Below, piece by piece: positions 5,450-5,657 of a DNA stretch of 5,657 nucleotides. The number at the start of each line of letters is the position of its first letter. Position 1 is the stretch's first letter. Origin of the DNA: a bacterium (GTDB lineage Bacteria > 4484-113 > JALSIF01); the NCBI GenBank assembly GCA_026981635.1, contig JALSIF010000037.1, positions 1-5,657 on the forward strand, in the 5' to 3' direction. The notes under the pieces were generated by a model. The model made no database searches. It saw only the letters and a list, made by a program, of their open reading frames with translations, and had not been told where the DNA came from. The translations under genes and the position numbers were made by a program.

Positions 5450-5657
5450 TGGTTGAGCCTGCTTCCCGCGCGCTGGTGGTGCTTTTGGGAAGCGAGCTGC
5501 TCACCGGCGAGGTCAGTGACGAAAACCTCCCCTACCTTGCCCGCGAGCTCTTTGAGCTGGGGGTAGAGCTCACCCTCGCCCTGGTCCTCCCCGACCAGGT
5601 GGAGCTTGCCGCCAGGCTCATCGCCCCCCTCTACCCCCAGGTTGACCACCTCATCAC
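5449..5657 (+). CDS. cinA: CinA-like protein, N-terminal MoCF domain (3' end cut off)
   Basis: Only the first 69 codons are in the window. From GTG 5449 the protein reads VVEPASRALVVLLGSELLTGE and continues with DENLPYLARELFELGVEL. This matches the start of the CinA/COG1058 molybdopterin-binding-like domain, whose usual form is GTELLxGxxxxxN followed by a helix and an xxGxxV strand; here the Thr of GTELL is Ser15. The domain's later TTGGLGPTxDD loop lies beyond the edge. CinA proteins were named as competence-induced and many carry a C-terminal NMN deamidase domain, which cannot be checked here; a stand-alone MoCF-domain protein is the alternative. An in-frame TAA at 5437 limits the start to GTG 5449 or the GTGs at 5476 and 5479. 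Those later starts would shorten the strand before GSELL, so 5449 is favoured. The gene diverges from cutA across 85 bp. Confidence 0.7.
   Translation, partial: MVEPASRALVVLLGSELLTGEVSDENLPYLARELFELGVELTLALVLPDQVELAARLIAPLYPQVDHLI

Noticed and set aside
5364-5504. An N-terminal extension of CutA up to an ATG at 5504.
   Set aside because: The added 47 residues are unlike CutA, would overlap the start of the divergent CinA-like gene and would bury both promoters. The GTG at 5363 gives the normal family length.

Overview
The window is GC-rich bacterial DNA, densely packed with core genes and showing no insertion sequence, CRISPR array, phage or RNA gene. Five genes lie on the minus strand and one begins on the plus strand at the right edge. 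Read in the direction of transcription (right to left), the minus strand carries cutA, a gene for an unrecognised secreted protein, an intrinsic terminator, a menaquinone-type UbiA prenyltransferase (mqnP-like), dprA and topA (3' end cut off by the window edge). A CinA-like gene diverges to the right from cutA. The mqnP-like protein suggests a menaquinone-respiring bacterium using the futalosine route. The dprA-topA order occurs in several bacterial phyla, so I cannot place the organism further.

Layout by region: 1-1908 topA (636 codons, open at the edge); 1909-2006 a spacer with a GC palindrome; 2007-3101 dprA; 3098-3997 mqnP-like, overlapping dprA by ATGA; 3998-4091 a spacer holding a strong minus-strand terminator and a possible mqnP promoter; 4092-5015 the secreted orphan protein; 5037-5363 cutA; 5364-5448 a compact divergent promoter region; 5449-5657 the start of a CinA-like gene.

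Two transcription units can be proposed on the minus strand: cutA-orphan, ended by the terminator at 4030-4070, and mqnP-dprA-topA. DprA (protects incoming single-stranded DNA and loads RecA), TopA (relaxes negative supercoils) and a CinA-like protein are linked to DNA uptake or DNA maintenance. The prenyltransferase and CutA have no obvious connection to that theme.

The most unusual part is the 85-bp divergent spacer. Both genes begin with GTG and have a TAnnnT -10-like box exactly six bases upstream, which predicts leaderless mRNAs. The cutA promoter also carries a perfect 7-bp inverted repeat around its -10 box and a perfect DnaA-box 9-mer overlapping its putative -35. I did not find a clearly new multi-gene system; the orphan secreted protein and this control region are the parts worth following up.
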